From assembly GCA_030544215.1 (NCBI GenBank), contig JARZZO010000016.1, positions 58,135,501 to 58,199,500 on the forward strand: a DNA stretch of 64,000 nucleotides, read 5' to 3'. The DNA comes from Zantedeschia hybrid cultivar. Taxonomy: Eukaryota; Streptophyta; Magnoliopsida; Alismatales; Araceae. Positions 12,251 through 23,538 of the stretch are shown piece by piece. Made by a program: the position numbers and the translations under genes. The number at the start of each line of letters is the position of its first letter. The stretch's first letter is position 1. Below the pieces are notes generated by a model. The model did no database searches, was not told where the DNA came from, and was given only the letters and a program-made list of their open reading frames with translations.

Positions 12251-14678
12251 AGGTTCGCTGGTTCGGTTGTAAAACGGCACCGTTTTGTGTGTTTTCTCGT
12301 TGTGCGTGAAGAACCCGTATTGTACGTGTTCTTGAGTAGAATCCGATTAAAAATGACAGATTAGTGTTCATATGATGATCACGATCAATTTGATTATTTT
12401 TCTGTATTTTTCGGATTTTTATTTGGGTTTTTCGGAGTTCTTCATGTGATGATGAACCGGGGTACTTCGGCGGCTTCGTATGTGCATCCCAAGCGTTGGG
12501 ATGGCCGGCAGAATCCTTAGATCTCTTGGTGATAGTCACCACTTCGCATTGGGCATGGAGATCGGCACCGGAATGCCCTTGGAGGTCCTTAAAATCGAGC
12601 CCGAACTTGGGTTTTTAAACCTGAAAAACATATTTTTTTGGGGATTTTGGGGCTTGATTTCCTCCCCAACGCCGGTCACCGGCGGCCATGCCGGCGCCGG
12701 GCACGTCGCCGGCGCCGAGGGCACCGCTGGCCGGGGCCGCCGCCGCCAGGGGGGGCTGGCCGCCGGCGCCATCGCCTGCAACCGCCGCCGGTTATGAAAA
12801 CTAGGGTTTTCTGGTTTTTGCAGGGAAGGGGCCGGCCGAATCGATGGAGAATGGGCCGAACCGCCCGGTCCCGATCCGGTCGGACCGGACGGGGGCCGGG
12901 CGGCGCCCTGGCTCGACCAGGGTTCGACCCTGGCTGAGCCAGGGCTCGACCCTGGCCGAGCCAGAGCCCCTGGCCGAGCCAGGGTTCGACCCTGGCCGAG
13001 CCAGGGCTCGACCCTGGTCCAGCCAGGGTCCGGGTCCGGGCCCTTTGGGCCTTAATGGGCTGGGCCCATTTTATATTTTATTAAAAAATGTTTTTAATAT
13101 CTGTTTAACCCCCTTTAAACCCAATTTTAGCCCGTTTTAGCCTGTTTTAAAATTATTTTAAAACAAAAAATTTATAGAAATAATTAATAATTGTTATTAA
13201 TTATTTTTTATGATTATTAACAGCTTATTAAAGTGTTTAATAACTGTTAGTCAATTAAAGGGCTTTATAATTAATGGGTGTTAGTTAATTATTTAAAATT
13301 GTTTTAGATAATTCATTTCCCTGTTAATTTAATTAGTTTAAAATTGTTTTAAACTGATTTCATGCATAACTTGATTACTCTTAATATTCAAATTGTTTGA
13401 ATTTGTATTTAAATTAACTGAAGGGTTTAGTTATTTAATTGTCAATAATGTTTTGAATATTATTGATTATGCTGAAATAAATGTTATTTCGAAAACTAAT
13501 TGGTATTATAATTTTATATTTATAAAATTTAATACCAAACAGCAATTATGTGATGATTGTGATGCATGTGATGTGTTTTATGGTGGGATGATCATGGACT
13601 TAATATTTTCATGTGATGAATGATGTGAATGGATGCGATGCTTATTTCATTTGGCATTTTAAATAGGACCTACGTGTCCTCCTCTCTCTTAATCCAAGTG
13701 TACTTTCTACCTTCTTATAAGATTGTACTCCCCTTGATAAGATCAAGGTTTCTAATTGTTTAAATGTACATTTGTGGACCTGCGAGTCCTGAATTTCATA
13801 TTTAAATGTATCGGATTAAGTTAAGAGGACGGGATCTTCTGAAGACACCTCTGGAGGAAGGACTCGCATCAAATGGAACCAGTGTTGCTGTTTTCACATT
13901 AGGAACCTATTATGGATCATCGTTTGGCTCCGATGATTCCATAGTAGCTTTAGCAGTCTATGATCATCCCCATTTAATTTTTCTGCATATATGTGATGTC
14001 TGCGGACTATGCTATCATATATATATTTCTATTAAGTATATTGATACTTCAAATTGAAATACTATTGATAGCACGATTTTTTACAAATCAAAATCAAATC
14101 CCTCTTTTAAAACTTAAGTTGTAAACGTGAGATATTAAGAATAATCCACGTAACCCACCATCATTATAGATCTTAGGATAATTCTTATCTCAAACGGATT
14201 TGTTGTGCTACCACAAGGTATGTTTGATTTAGAAATTAAACTAGGTCTACGACATGTGATGTCATTAAGATGAATGGACAAATAGTGTAGTTTTGTTGTG
14301 CTACCACAAGGATTGCACTATGAATTCATGTCATCTAAGTAATGATGGATAAACTTAACTGAATCAAATTGATTTGTTGTGCTACCACAAGGTCATTCTG
14401 ATTCAGGGGTTAAATCGATCGGATATTGCAAACGTTGCAACTGTCAAGAGTTGACTGCCTAAGGGACTTGATGTGATTTGTTGTGCTACCACAAGGTCAC
14501 ATGCATGTTGCCCGAAGGATTCTGATCCCCACTAGGAGATCATCGGAATCTCCCGTTCTGTATCTTAGAGGGTCATACAGATCGCCGAAAAATAGTGGGA
14601 GCATAAATCAAGATTAAAAGTCCTAAATCTGATTTTAAGAACTATCTGCTCATTTTATATATTTCCATGTAGGTCGCT
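12251..14678 (+). other. Untranslated leader of copia 2 with ordered secondary-structure motifs
   Basis: About 2.4 kb with the same architecture as copia 1. The GC-rich zone is at 12660-13060, with a cluster of CCCTGG/CCAGGG palindromes at 12908-13030. An AT-rich zone follows, with AGGAC-CTACGT-GTCCT (13665-13680) and GGAC-CTGCGA-GTCC (13776-13789) hairpins. Four hairpins carry the conserved apex TTGTTGTGCTACCACAAGG (14191-14226, 14282-14321, 14359-14406, 14471-14502). TTGCAA (14426-14440), GTCAA-GAG-TTGAC (14443-14455), GGAGAT (14535-14553) and CTGTAT (14558-14580) hairpins correspond one to one with those of copia 1 but with paired substitutions. The ORF calls inside (e.g. 12480-13140) are GC-rich shadows. 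Confidence 0.78.
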
Positions 14679-17600
14679 ATGTCGTCACCTAACCCCCTCC
14701 GTTGCATACTTGATGCAAACAAACTCACGGGACCAAATTACATTGACTGGTTACGCAACCTGAAGATTGTCCTCAGGTGCGAAAAGCTAGCCTATGTCCT
14801 GGATCAACCAGATCCAGTGCAACCCGGTGATAATGCTAACGAAGATGAATTAATGATGTATGAAAATTGGAAGGAGGACTCTGTCAAGGTCCAGTGTTAT
14901 ATGCTCGGTTCAATGAACAATGAACTGCAGCGACAGCATGATAACATGGAACCTAAGACCATTCTGAATCACCTACAAGAGTTGTTTGATGAACAATCCA
15001 GAACAGAAAGATATGAGATATCTAAGAAATTGTTCAGGACCAGAATGAGCGAGGGCACATCTGTGCAAACTCATGTGCTCAAGATGATAGAATGGATTGA
15101 GAGGCTTGCTGTGCTGGGCTTTGTTATGAACAATGACCTGAGCATTGACTTAATCCTACAGTCCCTTCCAGATTCATTTTCACAATTCATTATCAACTTC
15201 AATATGAACAAAATTGAAGTTTCACTAGCTGAGCTACTCAACATGTTGAAGACAGCTGAAGGCACTATCCAGAAAGATAAGCCAAGTGTAATGCTTGTTG
15301 GTAAGACCAACAAGAAAAGAAAAGCTGGACAGACCTTTAAGAAAGGTAAGCCTAAGAAGCAAGTGAAAAGCAAACCGGCGGCACAAAAGGACAAAGCTAA
15401 AGTCAATGATAAAGGTCAGTGTTTCCACTGCCATGAAGAAGGTCATTGGAAGAGAAACTGCAAGATTTATCTTGCAGAAAAAGCAAAGGAGAAGCTTGGT
15501 GAAGCTTCAGGTATTCTCATGATCGATCTTAACTTGTCTTATAGAGAATCAACATCCTGGGTATTAGATACTGGATGTGTTTCTCATATCTGCAATAACT
15601 TGCAGGTGTTAACAAGTAAGAGAAGATTGAACCGCGGAGACGTGGATCTGAGGCTCGGGAATGGAGCAAAAGTTGCTGCGTTAGCTGTGGGGACAGCAAG
15701 ACTTCAGATGCCGTCAGGAGACTCTCTGGAACTGATAGATTGTTATTATGTTCCAACCATTATTAAGAATATCATATCTATTTCATGTTTAGATAGACAA
15801 GGATATTCTATGAAACTAGAGAATAAAGGTTGTTCAATTTATCAAGGAGACAAATTGTTTGCTTCCGGATATTTATTGAATGGATTATATTTACTTGATA
15901 TTTCATATGATGTTTGTCTGGTAAATAATTCTCTTGAATGCTTAGATAAGGATGTGAATAAATCGTACCTATGGCATTGTAGGCTAGGTCATATAAATGA
16001 GAACAGGATCATAAGGTTGCAAAAGAATGGATATCTTGATCCATTTGATTATGAATCATTTGCAACCTGTGAAGCTTGTCTCATGGGAAAGATGACCAAA
16101 GCTCCATTCTCAGGACATGGAGAAAGAGTTAAGGACTTATTGGAACTAATACATAGTGATGTATGTGGTCCAATGTCCACTCATGCTATGGGTGGTTACT
16201 CATACTTTGTTTCATTTACAAATGATTTCTCAAGATATGGCTACATATATTTGATGAAATATAAGTCAGAAGTCTTTGAGAAATTTAAAGAGTTTAAAAA
16301 CGAAGTTGAGAACCAGACTGGAAAGAGTATTAAAACTCTTCGATCAGATCGAGGGGGTGAATACTTAAGTACAGAATTCACAGAATATCTTAAGGATAAT
16401 AGTATTTTGTCTCAATGGACTCCTCCCTATACACCTCAGTTAAATGGTGTATCGGAAAGGAGAAATCGTACTCTATTAGATATGGTACGATCCATGATGA
16501 GTTATGCCAAACTTCCAATCTCTTTATGGGGATATGCACTGTTGACTGCTGCATATCTGTTGAACAAAGTTCCCAGTAAGTCAGTACCTTCCACTCCATA
16601 TGAGATATGGAAAGGAAAGAAACCAGACTTTAAGCATGTTAGAGTCTGGGGTTGTCCTGCACATGTCAAAAGACATGATCCAGACAAACTGGATTCCAGG
16701 ACAGAGAAATGTAGATTTGTGGGATATCCAAAAGAGAGTTTTGGATATTACTTCTATCAGCCCAGCGATCAAAGGGTGTTTGTCGCAAAAAGAGCTGCCT
16801 TCTTAGAGAAAGAATATCTTTCAAAAGAAGACAGTGGGAGCAAGATAGAACTAGAAGAAATTCTAGACTCACAAATCAACACTGGTTCATCTACTGAACC
16901 AATGATTCAAGAACTTGTTCAAGATGATACACAAAAGGTTCGCAGATCAGGTAGAGTGCCTAAGCAGCCTGAAAGATATATTGGACATATCGATGAAGGC
17001 AAACCAAAAGTGCACTTAAATGAGGATGATGATCCTCAAACCTACCTAGAAGCCATAAATAGTCATGAATCAGAAAAATGGCAAGAGGCAATGGATTCTG
17101 AAATTCAGTCCATGTATGCCAACCAAGTTTGGAACTTGGTTGATCTACCAGAAGGTATAGTACCTATTGGCAGTAAATGGATCTTTAAAAGAAAGATCGG
17201 GGCAGATGGACAGATTGACACATACAAGGCAAGGCTTGTAGAAAAAGGATATCGTCAAAGGCAAGGCATTGACTATGACGAAACTTTTTCTCCAGTTGCC
17301 ATGATTAAGTCAATCAGAATACTTCTTGCTATCGCTGCATTCTACGATTATGAAATATGGCAAATGGATGTGAAAACAGCATTCCTTAACGGGAACCTTC
17401 AAGAAGAGGTGTATATGATACAACCTGAAGGATTCACTTCCAAAGAGCATTCAAGCAAGGTATGCAAGCTGCAAAGATCCATCTATGGATTAAAGCAGGC
17501 ATCCCGAACTTGGAACTTAAGATTTGATGAAGCAATCAAATCTTATGACTTCATTAAGAATGAAGATGAACCTTGTGTATACAAAAAGGTTAGTGGGAGC

Positions 17601-18608
17601 GCAGTTACCTTTTTGGTACTTTACGTTGATGACATTCTACTCATTGGGAATGATGTAGGAATGTTATCATCGGTAAAGACTTGGTTATCCAAGAACTTCT
17701 CCATGAAAGATTTGGGAGAAGCATCCTATATTCTGGGAATAAGGATCTATAGAGATAGGTCCAAAAGGATGCTTGGCTTGTCCCAATCTATATACATAGA
17801 TACCATAGTCAAAAGGTTTGGCATGGAAAATTCCAAGAGAGGCCTTGTTCCTATGAGGCATGGAATTTATCTCTCTAAAGAAATGTCTCCCAAGACACCT
17901 GAAGAGAGAGCATACATGGATAGAGTTCCTTATGCCTCGGCAATAGGATCTATCATGTATGCAATGCTATGTACTAGGCTTGATGTGGCACATCCATTAA
18001 GTGTCACCAGTAGATATCACGCTGATCCAGGTGAGGAACACTGGAAGGCGGTGAAATGTATCCTTAGATACTTGAGAAGGACTAAGGATCTATTTCTCGT
18101 TTATGGAAGAAACGACTTGGAACTTCGAGGATTTACTGACTCGAGTTTCCAGTCGGATATGGATGACAGCAAATCCATGTCTGGATTTGTGTTCATGTTA
18201 AATGGAGGTGCAGTAAGTTGGAAGAGTTCCAAACAGGAAACTACTGGAGATTCGACGACCGAAGCAGAATACATTGTTGCAGCTGAAGCGGCCAAGGAGG
18301 CGGTTTGGATGAAGAAGTTCATCTCGGCGCTTGGAGTCGTTCCAAGCATTTCAGATCATGTTCCATTATTATGTGACAACAATGGGGCAATTGCTCAAGC
18401 AAAGGAGCCAAGATCACATCAGAAGTCAAAGCACATTCTGAGACGATTTCATCTGATTCGTGAGATTATCGCCCGAGGAGATATAGTAGTTGAGAAAGTC
18501 TCATCTGAAGATAATGTAGCAGATCCCTTGACTAAGCCATTGTCTCAAAACAATTTAGAACGTCACCTTAAGTCTATGGGACTTAGACACATGGGTGATT
18601 GGCTATAG
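14679..18608 (+). CDS. Copia 2 Gag-Pol polyprotein, intact
   Basis: A 1309-residue Ty1/copia polyprotein. Order: Gag (residues about 1-245), CCHC nucleocapsid knuckle (248-261), aspartic protease with DTG at 297-299, GAG-pre-integrase zinc region (HCRLGH and CEACLMGK), and integrase core with D494 (HSDVCGP), D557 (RSDRGGEY) and E593 (NGVSERRNR), giving the expected D-35/36-E spacing. Then RT with YVDD at 982-985 and RNase H ending at TAG. All catalytic residues I can check are present, and the length is normal for copia (about 1300). Start: first ATG after the leader, giving MSSPNPLR, matching copia 1. The product would assemble virus-like particles and copy and integrate the element. Intact sequence does not prove current activity; silencing is expected in plants. 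Confidence 0.95.
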   Translation: MSSPNPLRCILDANKLTGPNYIDWLRNLKIVLRCEKLAYVLDQPDPVQPGDNANEDELMMYENWKEDSVKVQCYMLGSMNNELQRQHDNMEPKTILNHLQELFDEQSRTERYEISKKLFRTRMSEGTSVQTHVLKMIEWIERLAVLGFVMNNDLSIDLILQSLPDSFSQFIINFNMNKIEVSLAELLNMLKTAEGTIQKDKPSVMLVGKTNKKRKAGQTFKKGKPKKQVKSKPAAQKDKAKVNDKGQCFHCHEEGHWKRNCKIYLAEKAKEKLGEASGILMIDLNLSYRESTSWVLDTGCVSHICNNLQVLTSKRRLNRGDVDLRLGNGAKVAALAVGTARLQMPSGDSLELIDCYYVPTIIKNIISISCLDRQGYSMKLENKGCSIYQGDKLFASGYLLNGLYLLDISYDVCLVNNSLECLDKDVNKSYLWHCRLGHINENRIIRLQKNGYLDPFDYESFATCEACLMGKMTKAPFSGHGERVKDLLELIHSDVCGPMSTHAMGGYSYFVSFTNDFSRYGYIYLMKYKSEVFEKFKEFKNEVENQTGKSIKTLRSDRGGEYLSTEFTEYLKDNSILSQWTPPYTPQLNGVSERRNRTLLDMVRSMMSYAKLPISLWGYALLTAAYLLNKVPSKSVPSTPYEIWKGKKPDFKHVRVWGCPAHVKRHDPDKLDSRTEKCRFVGYPKESFGYYFYQPSDQRVFVAKRAAFLEKEYLSKEDSGSKIELEEILDSQINTGSSTEPMIQELVQDDTQKVRRSGRVPKQPERYIGHIDEGKPKVHLNEDDDPQTYLEAINSHESEKWQEAMDSEIQSMYANQVWNLVDLPEGIVPIGSKWIFKRKIGADGQIDTYKARLVEKGYRQRQGIDYDETFSPVAMIKSIRILLAIAAFYDYEIWQMDVKTAFLNGNLQEEVYMIQPEGFTSKEHSSKVCKLQRSIYGLKQASRTWNLRFDEAIKSYDFIKNEDEPCVYKKVSGSAVTFLVLYVDDILLIGNDVGMLSSVKTWLSKNFSMKDLGEASYILGIRIYRDRSKRMLGLSQSIYIDTIVKRFGMENSKRGLVPMRHGIYLSKEMSPKTPEERAYMDRVPYASAIGSIMYAMLCTRLDVAHPLSVTSRYHADPGEEHWKAVKCILRYLRRTKDLFLVYGRNDLELRGFTDSSFQSDMDDSKSMSGFVFMLNGGAVSWKSSKQETTGDSTTEAEYIVAAEAAKEAVWMKKFISALGVVPSISDHVPLLCDNNGAIAQAKEPRSHQKSKHILRRFHLIREIIARGDIVVEKVSSEDNVADPLTKPLSQNNLERHLKSMGLRHMGDWL

Positions 18609-18609
18609 T

Positions 18610-18622
18610 CCAAGTGGGAGAA
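18610..18622 (+). promoter_or_regulatory. Polypurine tract of copia 2
   Basis: CCAAGTGGGAGAA immediately before the 3' LTR start (18623). Confidence 0.75.
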
Positions 18623-20196
18623 TGTTAGAATTGGGTGGCCTCAAAGCCAATCATTGTACATTCTAGTTCAGATTATTAATAAAGGCAATTATTTCTTCAT
18701 TTAATAGTTCTCGCAAACGACTATCGTAATGAAGGTCTATAGACAAATGTATGGGATATTGAATCATAATGAGATCATGATAGTGAGATCAATATCCTAA
18801 GGCAATTGTCTTAAATAGTTCTCGATCATAGGATATTTGAGATGGACATTAAATATCCGATAAGATCGACACAAGTTATGTCTGCTCATATGATGAGGGT
18901 GAATGATCTCACATTCACTCGTGTGGTGACACTAAGACAAACAAGTGGGTGCTCATTAGAGAATGAGTTCACTGAATAGACCCAAATAAGAATTCCTGGA
19001 TGGTAATTATACCTATTAGTCAACCAGGGAATTCATTTGTTGCAGTAGCACAGTTAGTCCTTTGACCTGAGTCACCAATGATACCTTGTTTGTGGACCAT
19101 TGTATCTTGATTCTCTGACTCGTGGACTTTAACCATTAAGCCCACTATAATCGGTCTTTCAGATACAGTGGAAAGCTTGCGAAGGTAATTGAGTGAACAA
19201 CAAGGGATCACTCACTCTTGGTATAAGACTGGAGAGAGAATGTCCCATGGATGTGTACACAGAAATCCCTGGCCAGGGTCTAATGAAAGAGATGTCTTTC
19301 TAGATATTAACTGTGTACTGGAATCCATCTGGATAATGCGATAGAGGGTTTGACTATAAAACCATACCCTTGCGTTATCGGAACATTGCATGAGTGAAGG
19401 ATTATATCTGTGCGGTATCGGCAGACGGAAAGGTTCAATTGAAGGGAACAGTATCCCTTATATCTTCTGGGATCATGAGGTAGTGTTTGGTGTTGTTCAT
19501 GATCAGAAGGCCAAGTGAATTAATCATCGGATGATAATTTACTTGTTTATTAAATTAATCATTTAACATATGATGTTTAAATGTTAATTAATAAATATTA
19601 AACTTAAGAAACAGTTCTAAGTTTAATGGGCCTGCAACCGGACTGATATATGGGCCTAGAGGGTCACACACATAAGAGTTCTCGTCAGACGGTGAGAGAT
19701 GTTAAATTTCATGCTTATCTGGGTTTTTGTGAAAAGCTGCAGGATAAACATGAAGATTTAATGGAGAATTATCCAAGGCCAAACTCTTGGATAATCATGA
19801 GGATTAACTGTTGTGCTTATCCTTATTTCTATATAAAGAGGGCCAAGGGGGAGTGGTAAAAACTTACTTGGACGAATTTTACTCCCAAGATTCTCTCTCC
19901 TCTCTCTCTCTCCTTCTCGGAGTGGATCTGTCTCTCTACGCGCATGGTGGATCTGAGATCTGGTCGGAGCACTCAAGCCGAGGAGGAAATCGCGTCTGCT
20001 GCGGGAACTCGTGTGGATACCTCTAGAGATCATGCGCGTGCGCGATTACCGAGTCGGCATCATCCACGGGAGATTCGAAACCCCGCAAAGGTGAAGAACT
20101 GTTCTTCCCGTTAATTTTAATGTCCGTTTTACAACCCCAGCAACCGATACAATGGAATCATTTTTATTTCCGCTGCGTTCATGGCGATTCCTTACA
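18623..20196 (+). repeat. 3' LTR of copia 2
   Basis: 1574 bp, near identical to 10663-12236, ending TTCCTTACA at 20196, followed by the duplicated AATTG at 20197-20201. Confidence 0.95.
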
Positions 20197-21209
20197 AATT
20201 GTTCCTAGTCATAGGATGTTTGAGATAGGACATCGATCATCCGGATAGACTAGTATAGGTTACTTCAGCTCATATGATGAGGGTGACTGATCTCATAAGT
20301 CACTTGTGTGGAGACACTATGCTGAACCTATAGGTGCTCATTGGTGAATGAGTTCACTGAACTGATCCGACTATGAATCGCTGGATGGTAATCACCTCAC
20401 TGTTAACCAGCTCGATTCAATTGTCACGGTTGCGTGGATGATCCTTGGACCTGAGACTCCAAGGATACCTTGTTGGTAGGTTTCTGAGCTTTGACCTTGA
20501 CGAACGAATCCCTAACCATGGGATATCAATAAGTCAAGCGATCGGGTTCAGGGAAATGCCCTCGAAGGTAATTGTGTGTTCAATATGGGATCATCCGCTC
20601 TCGGTTGTTTAAGAGAGAATGTTCCGGGAATGATGCGCTTAAAGTCCCTGGCCAGGGCGGACTCTGTAATCGATAAGGAGTTATCGGATTCAGACTAGCG
20701 GCATCTTATTCAAGTGAATCGACCAAATAGGGTTTAACACTAAACCATGCCCTAGGTCAATTCGGGAACATTGTACGGATGAAGGATTATATCCGCGCGC
20801 TAACCGATGATAGAAAGGTTTCAATAGAGGGTTGCGATAACCCCAGTGCCATCCAGGATCACGCGATGTTGCTTGGCATCCAACGTGATCGGCAGTCCGT
20901 CCGAATTTATTGTGGGACATTAAATTCGGCTGATTAATTGAATATAAGGATATTAATTAATTCAGTGGGTCAGTAAAGGGTTACTGGACTTAATGGGGTA
21001 TTAACTGGACTGGTATTTGGGCCTAGAGGGTCACACGCAAATAGTTTTCAAGTCGATGGATAATCCGATAGGATTTCGGATAAGTCTGGGTTTTTGTGAA
21101 AAACCGCAAACTGACTTCTTATAAAAGAACGGATTCTACGTCCGGGGGCCAGCAACCCTGACCTAGCCGTCATTCGTTCTTCCCCACTTTCTCTCTCCTA
21201 TGGGCGTGC

Positions 21210-23538
21210 TGTAACGACCCGCCACCCTATAATCGGGGATCCGATTACTAAATGGGCACCGAATCATTAATTTTGGGACCGAACCAGGATCTAGTAAGTC
21301 TGGGAAATAAATAATAAACTAAGCTAAACATTCACATCGCATTGAATAGAAATAAAAGTGCAGTAATTAAAATTATTACAATGCGACTCGATACAGCAAA
21401 TAATCACATTCTCCAACAGAAGGAAATAATTAAACATACAGGCCAAAGATAATTAACAACTACATCGGGGCATACCCCGGAACAACCGCTGAAGACACAC
21501 TACACCCGCCGCACGCGCCGCTCTAAGTCTGCTGGGAGTCCTCACCTGAAAACCGCAGGGGTGAGTCTCAAGACAAGACTCAGTAGGGATCCTTCGATCC
21601 CCACTGCCCACGCACACACCCACAAGTGTAAAGTACAGCTAACAGTAAAGTAACAAGTGTAGTGACAGGTACGATATCTAATTCTCTACGTGAGAACACA
21701 TGCGGTCGAAACATAATAATCATGCACATTCTAAGCCAACCGTTAGAGAACCCACAACAGCCGTCTCGATAGAACTCGCCGACTGTACAAAAAACGGTGG
21801 GAAAAACCTCGACCCGCTGAGACCAAGGAGTAGCCCCTCGGATAGCACGCTCGCTACTCCGGTCCAACCGGCTCAGGTGACTACCCCTTCCCTCAGCATG
21901 AGTGACTCTCCGAATGTACCACTCCCACACCGGTACTAGCTGACCCCGGGGTTCACCAGGTGACCCTCTCTCACTAGGCGTCACCCCGCCCACGCCCCCA
22001 CCGGCGCTGTGCTCACGCCCCCACCAGCACAGGGTGATAAATCGCTACAATGTCACTCCAGGTCCACAGTAACACAAAACCACCAAAACTCAGCACTGTA
22101 CGATCCGGTCACGTGAAAAGTCCGCAATCGCATAACACATATAGAACCATCCGATCGTGAGGAATCCGTCTCTATCAGGTGCACTAAAACATGTGCAAAC
22201 TATCTATCTAGCAATGTGAATACGTTTTACTGGCATGCATTAGTGAGATTCTGTCTTGAATCGCGTCGACCGAGGTCGACGCCATTCAAGCTCCATATAC
22301 AGGTTCATATAAATCAGTCTTCAGAATCTGGCCTTAAAAGGCGTCGACCCTCATGGTCGCCTTTCAAAAGGCGTCGACATCCCCAGACGTCTTTCAACAC
22401 GAAAATCCGGAATTCCCAAGGCCTTAACCAGGGGATTTCTGCCGTTAAAAACGCGTCATGGATGCCCGACGCCGTTCAAAAACGCGTCGTCTACCCATGA
22501 CGTCTTTTAGCCACAGAAATTCCAACCGGGCAGACTGTCTGTCAGTCAATTCCTGTCTAAAAGGCGTCGTGATGGCCCGACGCTCTTCAAAAAGGCGTCG
22601 TCCATGCACGACGTCTTTCAAGCCCAGGAACCAGGAACGCCCTGAACCCGAGGGCTCCCTTCCCACTTCCAAATAACCCCGAAAATCATTCAAACTGGAG
22701 GGAAACGAAGAGCAAGACAATTCATAGGCAAACACCCCCATAGAATTCCTAAACATGCTCATTCTAACCCCCAAAACCGAAGATCTACCACATGCATATT
22801 GAGGAAAACGCGATCTTAAACACAGTGCCACGGGGAACGTCACCCTACCGGACCCTCGAACGCCTCCGAGCTTCAAGCCGTCCGCCTGTCTCGCCCCACG
22901 CCGCCGCCGGTACCGCCGAGGTCGTCCTAGCCCCACCGTGACGTCGGCCGCCGTCCGGAGAGTAGAACGCCGCAGTGGAAGTGGAGGTGGTAGGGGTAGG
23001 AGCCAGGTAGAGGATGGAGTGGAGGGAGAGGCGAAATGGTGTGAGGAAAAGAGGGAGGAGGAGGATCGCCGCCGAGGTCGCCGGAGGGAAAGAGAGAAAG
23101 GGAGAAGGAGAAAATGAGGGAAAGAAGGAGGGCTCGCGGGGTTAACCAGAGGCTGGCTAAAACGCGTCGACATGCACGGACGCCTATCAGGTGACAAGAC
23201 GGCTGCTCTGACAAGATTCTGAAACGCGTCGACCTTCACAGACGCCATTCAGACAATTTGTCAGGGCCGTACTCTGACACACCCAGAGTCTCAGTCTAAA
23301 AGGCGTCGACCCACACGGACGCAGTTCAGACGACCTGACAGGGCCGTACGCTCGCGGTCCAAAGTCAGTCCACGTGGCACCCACGTGGCAGAACCTGAAA
23401 CGCGTCTGGCATGGTGGACGCCGTTTAAACCGCGTCTCGCGGGCTCGACGCGAAACAACACAGAGTTCCAGACCCCACTAGGACCAGGACTACAGGGTCC
23501 GACCCCGAAAACCGAATCCGAAAACCTCAGTCCTTACA
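21210..23538 (+). mobile_element. Solo LTR A (large LTR, family TGTAACGACCCG)
   Basis: A 2329-bp sequence starting TGTAACGACCCGCCA and ending CAGTCCTTACA, flanked by CGTGC on both sides, with no internal coding region. It is a solo LTR left by recombination. A second copy of the family starts at 62422. The superfamily is probably Ty3/gypsy because of LTR size and start sequence, but this is inference. Its second half holds twelve copies of the GCGTC-N10-GACGC dyad. The 267-codon minus ORF at 22445-23248 is low-complexity and judged not real. Confidence 0.9.
22263..23451. repeat. Twelve GCGTC-N10-GACGC dyads in solo LTR A
   Basis: Cores (20 bp each) at 22263, 22341, 22371, 22453, 22484, 22564, 22595, 23164, 23226, 23303, 23402 and 23432. 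The spacer is exactly 10 nt in all twelve and its sequence differs in each. Outer arms are usually AAA plus one base on the left and one base plus TTC/TTT on the right, so the hairpin extends beyond the 5-bp core. The second copy has one changed base in the right core; two have GACGT instead of GACGC. Confidence 0.9.

Larger units (their letters stand above)
10663..20196 (+). mobile_element. Copia element 2 (Angela/BARE-like), full length, young, apparently coding-intact
   Basis: A 9534-bp Ty1/copia element inserted in the 3' LTR of copia 1, duplication AATTG. Its two LTRs are both exactly 1574 bp and differ at about 15 sites by eye (about 1%). That is fewer differences than between the copia 1 LTRs, as the nesting demands. 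It has an iMet PBS, a 2.4-kb structured leader, an intact 1309-codon polyprotein and a PPT. It is a close relative of copia 1: proteins align end to end, but leader loops and LTR sequence have diverged. Confidence 0.96.

Noticed and set aside
22445..23248. 267-codon minus-strand ORF in solo LTR A
   Set aside because: Ser/Arg/Pro/Leu-rich low-complexity translation, overlaps several dyads, no recognisable domain, and the region is LTR sequence.
22263..23451. Dyads as miRNA-like precursors
   Set aside because: Stems are only 5 to about 12 bp with a 10-nt loop, far shorter than plant miRNA precursors.
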